A stretch of 64,000 nucleotides of DNA from Ypsolopha sequella (GCA_934047225.1 OW203989.1:10019977-10083976), one strand, 5' to 3'. Positions 9,841-21,125 are shown, counted from the stretch's first letter. Numbers and translations are program-made. The notes: generated from the sequence alone by a model not told the origin.

Positions 9841-10730
9841 TTCATTAATTCTCTAAGCATCCATCTCGCTTACTCAGGCGAGTGAGCAAGCGCCTAGTGT
9901 AGTGGCGTCCGTATCAGTTCAGTTCAGTTTGTCTGTGTTTTGTATAATATAGTTTTGTGTTTTGTTTGTATAAAGCTATAGGTACTTATTCTCTGTGATT
10001 CAACTTTGGTTGGATCTTGGATGGAGTTTTATTTGTTTCATCAAAGTGATTGGTTTGTCCGTTATCGACTTGTGCGGGCTAACAATACTTGGTAAGTTAA
10101 ATTGTATTTATTGTAGCTTTAATTCCATAAGTATTTATGGAATCAGTAATTCAACAACAAAGTCGTGTTTGCAACTGAAACAAGTTAAATTTTATATTAT
10201 TTGTCAACTAAGTATCAAGTCAACAAGTAAAACATAATTATGTGTGCCGTGCACTGCACATTATCTTCAAGAAGTTCATGTAGCTATTTACTACTTTATT
10301 GTTAAGTAACTTTGGTTTTGTTTACAGGAACTAGAGTGGGCTGAATACCGGGCGGTGTAGCCTAGAATTTGATTTTGTTTATAAGCAGGTACCTATCTAC
10401 ATAGTTATTTCGCGGTCTAAACTATACAAACAAATTTCCACGTGGTATTACTATCACCCACGTAGCCTCCACAGAGTACTATTTGTAGCCTCTCAAACTG
10501 ACGCGACCTCCAGGGTGCGGATTCATAAACTAGGGGTCGCGACACCGGTCCCAATACCATCTCTATCGCACTTGCCAAAAATTGTAATCGCTATCCTGCT
10601 TATCTCGTTCTTTTTATACATTGATTAATTAACAACGTAAGTTGTAGCTATTGAAAGACATTTCTAAATTGGTTGTTATATTACTTACAAATTATTAATT
10701 GCATGTTTTTCTTTTTCAGGATCACCGATA
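9841..10730 (+). other. Possible transcript start and splice-like signals
   Basis: Repeated TCAGTTCAGTTCAGTTTGTC near 9915 resembles an arthropod initiator (TCAGT). A strong donor-like TTGGTAAGTT lies near 10089. Acceptor-like TTGTTTACAGGA (about 10319) and TTTTTCTTTTTCAGGA (about 10713) follow. No protein is encoded. It could be a non-coding exon or LTR-element leader sequence, or chance. Confidence 0.2.
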
Positions 10731-11876
10731 AATTATTCGATCAACAAAATGTTTATAACATCTTTGGATCAACATGTTAATTTTCTCGTGAATATGTTTT
10801 TCGAGCTGTCTCATGTACACTTGACTACTGCCACTGGCAGCACTATCAAAGAAGACAATCGTATTACCTATCTTCTTTGTTGTTAAACAAAAACCCGTAC
10901 CGTACCGTTTCGTTTTTGTTAATTAAATTTATACCAACTTTAAATAAGCATTTAAGGAACTCCAGGTCAAAAAGTTTTAACAATAAATGCACCATACAAG
11001 GATCGAATAACACAATACACACACAGCGATGGCTAAACCACACAGTATGAAAATACCACGGGAAAAGTAGTAATTCAAGTTTTTAGGAGAATTTCTGCTT
11101 TTACAAGTTCACAACAATACAATTTCAGTGAAAGAAAATATTTTCGTAGTGATGCCCAGTCGAGTTATTTTAATCGAATTAAACTCTCATCGAGTCGGGC
11201 GACGAATTCAACTACGCCACCGTCATCGGTTGTTGATCGTGGCGTGGGACTTCTTTACGAAAAATGATAACGATCATAAAACATTTACGTTGTACGATAA
11301 TTATTGTTAAGTTTAAAAATGTAAAAATACAATACCTAAATCAATATAAATACGAAAATGTAACAAAATCTTCAACCATAATTTTACATGACACAAATAG
11401 AAACCTATATAATCTATAGGTAATAATTATCGTAAATATGATATTCGCTTACCATATTTCTTACATAAACTTGCGAGTTGCGATACGGCATCGATTTATT
11501 GAATTTTTAAATATTTTTAACATAAAGTCTTAAAAAAGAGACACTAACATTAATAACAAGGAGAAAAATAAACATTTATTTACTGGCTTATTGTTGTCGT
11601 TTAATAATATGACAGCAGATTTATTTTAGTGATATTCGTTGTTATAGGTTGATATTATAGATTGATAGAATAAATTGATCACTGCCGCAGCCAAAAAAAA
11701 CCCATCGGAACCGAAAAATTTTCAAACGTAGTGTTCTTGGGTAAAAGAAAAAAGAAAAAAAAATCAATTTTTGGGGTTTCAACTTAACTGTGGAACAAAT
11801 TAACAACTCTCGTCATGAGTCACATACACGTTCAAAGCCTATGTGTGTTCACACCATTCGGGCCCTATTCTCGTAA
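10731..11876. other. LTR-element interior, AT-rich, no identified feature
   Basis: No open frame with a domain or internal repeat was recognised between the splice-like signals and the minisatellite. Confidence 0.45.
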
Positions 11877-13434
11877 TTTCTGAATTCTCCACTGGTTTCA
11901 GCAAATGTACGACTTTAGTTAACAAACATATTTTATGAGGTTCCCACTGGCCACAATAAACTATCAAAATCCATTATGCCTAGGTGGACACCTTTCCGGC
12001 TTAAATATAATTTCTGAGATCCCCACTGGCCTCAGCAAATTAACAAAACTAATGCCTAGGTGTCTGTCGGCACCCTTCCGGCCAAAATTCCTGAGATCCC
12101 CACTGGTCTCAGCAAATTATCAAAACTAATGCCTAGGTGTCTGTCAGCACCCTTCCGGCCAAAACTCCTGAGATCCCCACTGGTCTCAGCAAATTATCAA
12201 AACTAATGCCTAGGTGCTTGTCTGCACCCTTCCGGCCAAAATTCCTGAGATCCCCACTGGTCTCAGCAAATTATCAAAACTAATGCCTAGGTGCTTGTCT
12301 GCACCCTTCCGGCCAAAATTCCTGAGATCCCCACTGGTCTCAGCAAATTATCAAAACTAATGCCTAGGTGCTTGTCTGCACCCTTCCGGCCTAAATTCCT
12401 GAGATCCCCACTGGTCTCAGCGAATTATCAAAACTAATGCCTAGGTGCTTGTCTGCACCCTTCCGGCCTAAATTCCTGAGATCCCCACTGGTCTCAGCGA
12501 ATTATCAAAACTAATGCCTAGGTGCTTGTCTGCACCCTTCCGGCCTAAATTCCTGAGATCCCCACTGGTCTCAGCGAATTATCAAAACTAATGCCTAGGT
12601 GCTTGTCTGCACCCTTCCGGCCTAAATTCCTGAGATCCCCACTGGTCTCAGCGAATTATCAAAACTAATGCCTAGGTGCTTGTCTGCACCCTTCCGGCCT
12701 AAATTCCTGAGATCCCCACTGGTCTCAGCGAATTATCAAAACTAATGCCTAGGTGCTTGTCTGCACCCTTCCGGCCTAAATTCCTGAGATCCCCACTGGT
12801 CTCAGCAAATTATCAAAACTCATGCCTAGGTGTTTGTCTGCACCCTTCCGGCCAAATTCCTGAGATCCCCACTGGTCTCAGCAAATTATCAAAACTAATG
12901 CCTAGGTGCTTGTCTGCACCCTTCCGGCCTAAATTCCTGAGATCCCCACTGGTCTCAGCGAATTATCAAAACTAATGCCTAGGTGCTTGTCTGCACCCTT
13001 CCGGCCTAAATTCCTGAGATCCCCACTGGTCTCAGCGAATTATCAAAACTAATGCCTAGGTGCTTGTCTGCACCCTTCCGGCCTAAATTCCTGAGATCCC
13101 CACTGGTCTCAGCGAATTATCAAAACTAATGCCTAGGTGCTTGTCTGCACCCTTCCGGCCTAAATTCCTGAGATCCCCACTGGTCTCAGCGAATTATCAA
13201 AACTAATGCCTAGGTGCTTGTCTGCACCCTTCCGGCCTAAATTCCTGAGATCCCCACTGGTCTCAGCGAATTATCAAAACTAATGCCTAGGTGCTTGTCT
13301 GCACCCTTCCGGCCTAAATTCCTGAGATCCCCACTGGTCTCAGCGAATTATCAAAACTAATGCCTAGGTGCTTGTCTGCACCCTTCCGGCCTAAATTCCT
13401 GAGATCCCCACTGGTCTCAGCGAATTATCAAAAA
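11877..13434. repeat. 77-bp minisatellite, about 20 copies
   Basis: The unit contains CTGAGATCCCCACTGGTCTC, AATTATCAAAACTAATGCCT and AGGTG...CACCCTTCCGGCC. Successive unit starts are 77 bp apart (for example 12471, 12548, 12625). Leftmost units are diverged and the right two-thirds is nearly homogeneous; one unit near 12845 is 1 bp shorter. CTGAGA/TCTCAG inside each unit can form a small hairpin. Because 77 is not a multiple of three, the open frames across the array are shadows. Confidence 0.95.
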
Positions 13435-13545
13435 GACTTTATATTAATTTGATATTAAACTACCCCATCTAAATTTACTATTAATCATTGGAAGATAAAA
13501 CAGTCCTGCTCTCAATAATCCGGCAGGACCCGACATACGACAGTG

Positions 13546-13563
13546 ATCCCAGGATCTCCACCA
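13546..13563 (-). promoter_or_regulatory. Candidate primer binding site of the LTR element
   Basis: Five bases inside the right (5') LTR, the minus strand reads TGGTGGAGATCCTGGGAT. Its complement ends in CCA and could include a T-stem-like CCCAG. I cannot name the tRNA. Confidence 0.45.
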
Positions 13564-13568
13564 TTTTA

Positions 13569-14296
13569 TGTTGCGGCCTTTAGGAATGGTAGAAAAATAT
13601 TACACGCAACATAATATTATAAACAGTAGGTCTACTAGAAGCTATAGCGACTAGGAGGCGAAACACTCCTTTTCATCTTTGTTACAATTTATAATACAAG
13701 AGAGAGAGCCACCATTGCATCAGGCCTTCGCCTGATGTTGACAATGGTCGACGTACAGCAAGCTGTACCAACTCTCTCGGAGCTCCCATGTTCCGAGGGA
13801 CAAGTTTACCTCCTAGTGAACACTGAGCACGCGGAACCTTTATGTTCCGTAGATGGACCTCCTACCTCCCCTACAGTCCAACCCATGCCACCAGCTGGTA
13901 TCAACTACCCATCTAGAGAGCCACGACGGAATCGTGGCCTCCAAGACGCACTGATACCAGCACATAACCAATTCATCTCGCCTCCCAGTCACCACCACTT
14001 TCTAATGTTATGAGCAACATGATTAGGTGCTATTACTCACCAGGGTGACTGTTGATTAAAGTATTCGCACGCAGCCACGTAGGAAACCTGGCTCGTGCGC
14101 ACGAGGCAGATGCAGAGACTGTCCTCTCTTCACGGGCGCAAGCAAAATGTGGTCCAATTCACATTCAGGCGGGTAAAAAAGACGGGTAAGCCAAAGAAAA
14201 GAAAAAGTGTTGCTAGCACAAAACAAAGTTGCGTTCAAGATGTATTTTCACTCACCAAACGCTTTCATAGGACCGAGTTCGCGGTAATCCGCGACA
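13569..14296 (-). repeat. Right LTR (5' LTR of the minus-strand element)
   Basis: It is identical by eye to 5496-6223 with no indel, TG...CA ends, and a 3' flank beginning with the ACACC target duplication. Confidence 0.92.
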
Positions 14297-14301
14297 ACAC
14301 C

Positions 14302-17300
14302 GATGGTTATACGACGAAGTTTAGACCACCAGTCAAGATATGCACTTGGAACCCATCAACGTACACAAGTAGTAGGTAATACGTTGAACTACGTTGCGGA
14401 CGGAACTAACTAAACCCACCCAACCAAGTGATTCAGTCAGTGTCTACTGCAAGGCTATTCGGATCGCACGCCTTTTTTGTTAAAAACCGCGTGTATATTC
14501 ACGTTATAAATAAAAACTTTTTACGTACAACTATTGCGTTTGATGGACAAATAAACTTTTGTTTTGGTGATAAGTTTGTATGGTTTTATAGACTAAGAGT
14601 AATTTTGAGTGATAAAGAGGGGACTTTGAGTCGTTTGTCAGTTGTTTTGATTAGGAAACGTCGTTTTGCCGGTCATCTTGTCAGGTATGTTAACTTTGGT
14701 TAACTCCACTTAAAGTGTTACAAAATTGTTTCGATGTTTGTCTCTAAAATGTCTGTGTTGTCATTCATATCTTGGTTGTCTACATAACAGGTAAGTGATA
14801 ACATTGCGGCTCTCTCTGGGAAAGAAAATTGTTGTGGTTTTTCACCGCAAAGTTTTTCTGTGATTCTTGAAGGAATTTCAATTTCTTTAATAAAGGGCTA
14901 ACGGCCAACACCTGTTTACGAGGAACAGCTTGAAAAAAATATGTAATTTATTAAAAAATAAAAATGTATGAAACAAAACTTGAAAAAATTATGTTTTGGT
15001 AATGGGATTCTATCGTTATTTATTGTAAATTATGAAATAAAAACTGAAAAATGTATATTTTGGCAATGGGTTTCTAGTGTTAGCTGTTGCAGTAACAAAA
15101 ATAACTAAAAAATTGAGTTGATGCGATTTGATACTTGATATGTACTCGTACATATAGCGGAATCGGTTGCGCATAATTAAGTATCATATATACATATATT
15201 AAGGTATCTGTGGATAAACACAAGTGTTGTTTAATAAAACAAAAAATAAAATATTTATTGTCTTAACAAATTGTATGTAAGATTGATCCATGGATTGCAG
15301 ATTGCGTTATGGATATATTTCTTTTTAAAAGATGATTTGGAAAGCTACTGACAAAAGAAAGTTTCTTGCCATGTGTAAATGCCATGTGTAAATATTTGTT
15401 TTATTTGCGGGGTATTAAAAATTTTGTACAATCAGTGAAAGAAATATATACTTTGAAGAGATAAGAACTGGCTTTACATACTTAAAAGTATACTCAAATC
15501 TTATTCATAATCAGTTTAAATCAGAGTTACATGTATTATGGGTAGACACAATAGAGACAATTATATATTTTTTATTTTGGCTGGAAGAAATCTTTCAAAC
15601 TCTGTTTTTAACTCCTGATCCAAAAGACAGGATGCGTTTCACGTACGTTTCATATGTCACCCTGTATGTCGTAAACCAGAGTTGTAAATTAAATAAAATT
15701 TTTCTATAAAATAGAAATAAGAAAAATATGCCAAGTATTTTATTTGAATTATAAATATGCAGTGCAAATAAAAAGAAAAGCGATTATCTTAATGGACGGG
15801 CTTGCTTTTTCCTACAAATTATGTTAATATATAGTAGCAATTTGAGTTAGTTTCAATCGTAATTCTGCCCCAGCACCTAGTATATTTCTATAATTAATAA
15901 TAAATAAATAATTAAAACACTTATTAGGTGTACGAGGTACACAATGCATGGGTTCCGTAGAAGTATAATAATTATTTAAAAAAAATATATGCAAATGAAC
16001 ATATAAAATAATTGTTTTCTATAGGAGTTTCCATATTTAAAAAGAAGTGTGAAATACCATCGAATGAAAATTCATAAAGCTCAACTCTGCCTAAAAAACT
16101 TTAAAGTAATTTGGTTGCACAAGTGAACCTTTCGAAAATGTTAGTTAGAGAAAAGCCGCTATTTCTGCAGCACAAGGCTTTGTTTTAAAAAGCGAAAAAG
16201 AAAAATTGCCGTCGGGCCGCGGCCAAAACATAAACCGTCAATTGTTTACAAACTGGCAACATAACTGGCAATTTCATGATTGTTCCAGTCGATTTGTTTG
16301 TCCTATTTATCGTGATTTCTTTGTGCAAGCGTTATCGCATTTCCGCCAAACTCTGCGGTTACATACCAACATAACCACCTTTTTCTTTTCTAAAACACAT
16401 ACTGGAGTAAATGGCCAGGTAATATTTAATGAAACCGCATATTCTACTGATTATATTTCAACATTCCAAAACAAACATAAACGTGCTAGAATAAGGAGAT
16501 CTGTTCAAACAAAAAAAAAATATATATAAAAAAAATATATGTTTCTTTAGGGAAATTGTCCAGTATGCCCAGTAGTGTAAAAAGTTTGCAAAAACACAAA
16601 AAAAAATAAAACTTGCTGAAGCTAATTTATTACATTAAAAGCAATATTGCACACAACAGAAAATGCTAACAATGCTACTACAGTGTTCTATCAAAAATAC
16701 TAACTGCACATTAAAAAAAGTACTGACTTGCACACTAAAATGCTAACTGTGCTCTTATAGGACTTCTGCCATATCATTAATAAAATATCCACCTTCTAAC
16801 CTAACCTATCGGCTCTCTTTTGCGCTAAAGGATTTCTGATGGCAGTGTGCAAAATAGTATTTTTCATGTGCAAATAAAAATATACCGTTTTTAAATAGGT
16901 CAATATACCCGATCTAAATGGACTGCTATGGTTCGGAATGATAAGAAGTAGAGTATAATGTGGTTTTATTTAAAAATGAAAAACAATTATGAAATACTTG
17001 TATAATATTATGACAATATCAGATTGAAGGTTTATACGGTCATTTTATTAGCAGTCCGGGAGTCACCTTTACCATAGATAAATTATTTATCTATGCCTTT
17101 AGTCATTTTATATCAACGAATATTCTGCATAGTTACATCTGCATTATCACGGGATAACGTTCCGTGACCTTGAGAAAATTCAAGAAAATATAAAAGCTTC
17201 TCTAAGCTACTTATAATGTTAATAATGATTTGTTATGAATATGACTCATATTTTAACTGTGCAAGGAGGCACAGGTCGAGCTTCCGATGAGATTATGACA

Positions 17301-17397
17301 AAATTTATGATGCCAACTCATTCTAATTTTAATGAAAGTATTAACAAGTGATTTTTGCAATACGATGATATAACGGGGCTAGACCACAGAAAACTTT
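14302..17397. other. Mostly AT-rich sequence, no confirmed gene
   Basis: The first 500 bp are GC-richer and contain two donor-like sites (CAGGTATGTT near 14681 and CAGGTAAGTG near 14789). An open frame over 14428-14703 starts without ATG and has no recognisable domain. From about 14830 on the DNA is AT-rich with no recognised repeat. The plus-strand frame at 16206-16529 also lacks an ATG. Confidence 0.45.
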
Positions 17398-17765
17398 TAT
17401 TATAATTTTTCAATGCAAGTGCTCGTAAAGGCACACTTTTTATGCATCAAAACCGAACAGAAAGTCGATTATTTGGCCCTAGGGCTTCATTATTATTATT
17501 ATTTTTTAATTTATTAACAATGGTTGGCTAACCTGCAGCCTTTCCTGTGTACCATAAATGTTATACTTTTTTTTTCCACTGTTTAACGGCTCTGGATACA
17601 GTCCTTTTGAGCCATATATAATTTAAAGTTCACAAGATTATATTTGTTTTATTTCCTCACACTATGCATTGAAAAACGTAGTATCATACACGGGCGTAAG
17701 AGCAATAAATTACTCGGTTATTAATTTATTCCTTTTCGCTCTTGTAGCATAAACTACTATAAAAC
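17398..17765 (+). repeat. Dispersed repeat (TTTTTCAATGCA family), copy 1
   Basis: A second copy in the same orientation is at 32278-32690. Shared blocks in order are AAAACCGAACAGAAAGTCGA, AATGGTTGGCTAACCTGCAG, ACGGCTCTGGATACAGTCCT and CTATG(C/T)ATTGAAAAACGTA. The outer TTTTTCAATGCA and TGCATTGAAAAA are inverted, so it is probably a TIR element. A more diverged relative spans about 29755-30260. Confidence 0.65.
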
Positions 17766-17883
17766 ATTTGAAAATAAAGTTCCCTTTTCTCAGAAATTCT
17801 TGTCTTGATGGCCCTTTTCATGTGACAAAGTTACAATCAAGTTGTTTCAAATAGGTAAATAAATAAACAAAGATCGAACATTT

Positions 17884-18235
17884 TATAAGTATATTAAAAT
17901 ACACATTAAGGTAGCGTTCGTAAACGCCTGGGTAAATGTAAAATTTAACTGTCAAAGTGAATTTTACATTTCTGACAAGGTTTATGAAATACTTCAAACT
18001 GTTCGTTTTCACTTATAGAAAAACAAGTGCGACTCCCTCCCCACAGACAAACCAAATTTCTACTTGGTTTTGTGGAATGTATTTAGATTAAGTTATCTTT
18101 GAAATAAATAAACATATTCATTCATTCATTCACTCGTTTTCACTTGGTGGAACGGGTAACAGTTAATTTTTACCTTTACCCCGGCGGCGGCGTTTAGGAA
18201 CGCTACCTTAATCTGTATTTTAATATACTTATAAT
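17884..18235. repeat. MITE, TTAAGGTAGCGTTCG family, with nested insert
   Basis: Inverted ends are TTATAAGTATATTAAAATAC...TTAAGGTAGCG and CGCTACCTTAA...GTATTTTAATATACTTATAA. A related element is at 25685-26146. It is interrupted by the retroposon at 18015-18133. Confidence 0.7.
18015..18133 (+). mobile_element. Short retroposon tail nested in a MITE
   Basis: The 12-bp direct repeat TCGTTTTCACTT at 18003-18014 and 18134-18145 flanks a 119-bp insert ending AAATAAATAAACATATTCAT followed by a (CATT)n run. This is the hallmark of target-primed insertion of a 5'-truncated LINE or SINE. The related MITE at 25685-26146 lacks the insert. Confidence 0.75.
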
Positions 18236-18623
18236 AAATATACTCTGATATACCTAAGTTCATAAACATATTGGTTCACTAAAATATGACGCAAGAATAC
18301 CACGTTTCGGTTTATACATTGTAAATTAGATAAATCCACAATTCGGGTAATTTATTACCCAGTAATAAAACAAAACCAACTGTGCAAACAGACATTTTAA
18401 CTTCAAGTTCAGCTAATATGTAATGAGACTTGTAGAATGGTAAAGACAATAATACACAGGGTGTTAAGATTATTATTACTATTTATTTATTTATTTAAAC
18501 ACAATCACATGATTCTACGATATCAATAAACCTTGGAAGGTATGTCTAGATTTCGGGTGATCCGTAGGTAGCTACATTTTAAACAAGTATATTATTTATA
18601 ACTTAAACCTAGTTAGGTAATAT

Positions 18624-18790
18624 TAAAGCCGATTCTGACGGCTTTAATTTTCGTTATAGTGCTGTCAAAACTAAATTTTCTTCATTGCAAAATAGTCCTT
18701 AAGTTTTAGGAACTGAAGTTAAATTACTTTGGAAAATTTTAAGTTTTGAAGGCACTATAACTAAAATTAAAGCCTTCAGAATCGCCTTTA
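18624..18790. repeat. MITE, TAAAGCCGATTCTG family, copy 1
   Basis: Near-palindromic: TAAAGCCGATTCTGACGGCT at the left and CAGAATCGCCTTTA at the right, with AGTGCTGTCAAAACT-type inner arms. Other copies are at 24336-24502 and 33431-33591, with a fragment at 31222-31300. Confidence 0.8.
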
Positions 18791-19336
18791 TTAGGTATAT
18801 AAACCTACTTATAATAAAGCGGGGGGGTTAAACGCACACATGCGCAATGTTTTCATTGTAAGAATAGGGAAAGATAACATTATTGTACCTCTATTTTATG
18901 AAAGTATTGTCAAATGGGTAATGATCTCACAATCTCACATGCAATCCGTAATAATTTACAGGGTGTTAAGATGAAGTTGCGGAATCCGGAAACTGGCGAT
19001 AGTACAACATTACACATACGAACAACATTTCGTGAAAAAAAAACGAGAAATCGAAAAATAAATTCATACATTTTGTTTGGGTAAAAGACATGATCTTGCT
19101 AAGTTTCTTGCCCGTTCTTCTTAGCAAGACTAATCGAATGGGCGGAGGCAGGCATGTATTTATATATGTAACCTTATTAGTATGTAGTATATAGGATGGG
19201 ATTTGGTCGGCCGCCTGGATTCGTGCTGGGGGCTCGGTTGGTGATCATTGAACCTTGTTCCTGGTCCCTGGCCGGGTCTCCGGTGTGGGTTCGGGCGGTT
19301 GATTGGATTTCACCTTGTATAATATATATTTTACCT
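18791..19336. other. Unassigned sequence with a GC-rich block
   Basis: The block 19199-19312 is markedly GC-richer than its surroundings and contains GGTCCCTGGCCGGGTCTCCG. It abuts the palindrome at 19337. No coding frame is recognised on either strand. Confidence 0.4.
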
Positions 19337-19432
19337 TTATTAAGATTATAATATTTATATATATTTAGGTTTTATATATATTTATTATTATTTACACATT
19401 TATATTTATATATATTTAAAAAAACACTTTTA

Positions 19433-19470
19433 AAGAGATATATTTCGAACTATTGTTCGGCATCAGTCTT
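19433..19470 (-). ncRNA. Hammerhead-ribozyme-like motif, copy C, minus-strand arm
   Basis: Exact reverse complement of the motif at 19545-19582, located in the other arm of the palindrome. Confidence 0.4.
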
Positions 19471-19544
19471 GTAAATAATTATGTATGAGAAAAATTTTTG
19501 AGAAAAATTTTTGAGAAAAATTTTTCTCATACATAATTATTTAC

Positions 19545-19582
19545 AAGACTGATGCCGAACAATAGTTCGAAATATATCTCTT
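19545..19582 (+). ncRNA. Hammerhead-ribozyme-like motif, copy C, plus-strand arm
   Basis: AAGA (19545-19548) pairs with TCTT (19579-19582). Between them lie CTGATGCC, a GAAC/GTTC stem with loop AATA, GAAA, then TATATC. The stem II sequence differs entirely from copies A and B yet remains paired, as does stem I. Confidence 0.45.
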
Positions 19583-19849
19583 TAAAAGTGTTTTTTTAAA
19601 TATATATAAATATAAATGTGTAAATAATAATAAATATATATAAAACCTAAATATATATAAATATTATAATCTTAATAACGACAAATAAGTCTTTACTCTT
19701 TAATTTTTATTGTGTATATATTTTACCTATAATTTTAATCGTATATACATTGCTACATAAATTAAATAAACCTTTAATCTAGTTCATGTCCATTCATTAT
19801 TTTATTACATATATTTTTTTTATAAGATTAAATTTTTACTTGTGAAACG

Positions 19850-19902
19850 TGTATTTTATAGACCTACTTTGCAAAATAAACTATTTGAATTTAAAAAGAA
19901 AA
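19850..19902 (+). repeat. LINE 3' tail-like sequence
   Basis: TTTGCAAAATAAACTATTTG followed by AATTTAAA resembles the AAATAAA...TTTGAATTTAAA ending common on insect LINEs. It is a short fragment only. Confidence 0.35.
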
Positions 19903-20237
19903 ATTTTGCATGTTTTAACTTAGAGTTGATAATTCGTAGTACATTTTTTCAATATTTTTGTTTTGGCCATAAACGAGGAGTTGGCTTTAGAAAGTACCCA
20001 ATCGGCAATACTTAGTCCCTTAACACCCTTCTAACTAAATCAACAACCTGTATATGTCCTCGACGAAGTGATAATATGAAATTAATATTCTAGAGGTTTT
20101 ATTAAGTCCAGATGCCTACTTGGTAAATACGGTAAGGATCCGTAATATTTATTTTAGTTTAAACTAATAACGAAAATTGACCATATGTTACAAACAATGG
20201 AGGGACGGTGAAGAACGTTTTTTTGTTGGGTTTTTAA

Positions 20238-20401
20238 TAGTGTCGATTCGGTGCCACATACTTTAACTTATTTGACAGAACTTAACTTAATTTAAGCGTT
20301 CTGTCTTTTTCTTTTTTATTGAAAAGACAAAGACAGGACGCTTAAAATAAGGTTAGTCCTGTCGAATAAGTTAAGTCGTGTTACACCGAATCGACACCAT
20401 T
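20238..20401. repeat. MITE, AGTGTCGATTCGGTG family
   Basis: Inverted ends are AATAGTGTCGATTCGGTG and CACCGAATCGACACCATT. The arms continue through AACTTATTTGACAG-type and GCGTTCTGTCTTT/AAAGACAGGACGC pairs. It is non-coding. Confidence 0.75.
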
Positions 20402-20477
20402 CATTGTTATTGTTAAACAGACACAGAGGTAAGATGATATAAGATGACTTAGCGAATTCATACTGAAGACTCGGTTA

Positions 20478-20632
20478 GTGGTCAGGACCAAGGTTTAATT
20501 ACCCTTTCTGTGAAAATGGCACAAATAATTTTGGATTTTCCTAAACTTTTTGACTCGGGGTTGTTCTTAAGCAAGTAAAATTTTCCGTATTTTGCAAAAA
20601 GGGTCAATGAACCTTGGTCCTGACCACTTACC
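20478..20632. repeat. MITE/palindrome, GTGGTCAGGACCAAGGTT family
   Basis: GTGGTCAGGACCAAGGTTTA at the left and GAACCTTGGTCCTGACCAC at the right are inverted, with ACCCTTT/AAAGGGT inside. Only one copy was seen here. Confidence 0.75.
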
Positions 20633-20957
20633 GCGTCTCCAGTGTGAATTTGGCTATATCATGCAAAGCCACCTTCTAGTTGATGAACATTTGCATTGAT
20701 TTGGTTCGACTTGGGGCGAATAAGAGATAAGAAGGCGAATAAATTAAAATTAGGTATGAACAAGATGATTTTGATTTGATATATTTGGGACTCAAATAAG
20801 TGATTGGTAACAAACGACACTATACATATTTACATTTTGTAAGTTCGGGAAATTTTGTTTTTTGCTCTATACATGCCATACCGACTATTACCGACATACA
20901 CTAAACTAAATGGTTATATAGTGAATTTCGCAAAAATAATCACATCGTGCTTTGGTT

Positions 20958-21125
20958 CAGCGGGTCTACCACGTAATTCTGATTTTCATCAACATCAACT
21001 TGAGATTGAAATCTGACGTGCGTGCGACGACGCCCGCCTATAATGCCATCTCTTTTGCACGCGTTGAATTTCGCATGCATTTGCTTGAAGTTGATACAAA
21101 TCGGAATTACGTGGTAGGGCCGCTG
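20958..21125. repeat. MITE, CAGCGGGTCTACC family, copy 1
   Basis: Ends CAGCGGGTCTACCACGTAAT and ATTACGTGGTAGGGCCGCTG are inverted, with a conserved GC-richer centre (GACGTGCGTGCGACGACGCC). A second copy is at 50784-50945. The minus-strand open frame here is incidental. Confidence 0.85.

Larger units (their letters stand above)
5491..14301 (-). mobile_element. Complete LTR-bounded retroelement, minus strand, apparently non-autonomous
   Basis: The element spans 5496-14296 and is flanked by the 5-bp direct repeat ACACC (5491-5495 and 14297-14301). The 728-bp terminal repeats begin TG and end CA. A GGGGAG polypurine tract next to the left LTR, and a TGG-starting primer-site-like sequence next to the right LTR, both read on the minus strand, so the right LTR is the 5' LTR. 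The interior (7345 bp) has no intact gag or pol. It holds a 77-bp minisatellite, a broken Bel/Pao-like pol remnant and a nested plus-strand LINE fragment. Identical-looking LTRs with a dead interior suggest recent mobilisation in trans, as for large retrotransposon derivatives. The class call (Bel/Pao-like) rests only on the pol remnant and the 5-bp duplication. Confidence 0.85.
19337..19678. repeat. Perfect 163-bp-arm palindrome
   Basis: The left arm 19337-19499 and right arm 19516-19678 are exact reverse complements by eye, around a 16-bp spacer made of a GAGAAAAATTTTT repeat. Each arm carries one hammerhead-like motif. Perfect identity implies recent formation or active homogenisation. Confidence 0.9.

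Noticed and set aside
12745..12975. Repetitive 76-codon open frame
   Set aside because: It is a product of the 77-bp minisatellite, whose unit length is not a multiple of three. A few copies happen to stay open.
16206..16529. 107-codon plus-strand open frame
   Set aside because: It begins at TTG without an ATG and has no recognisable motif.
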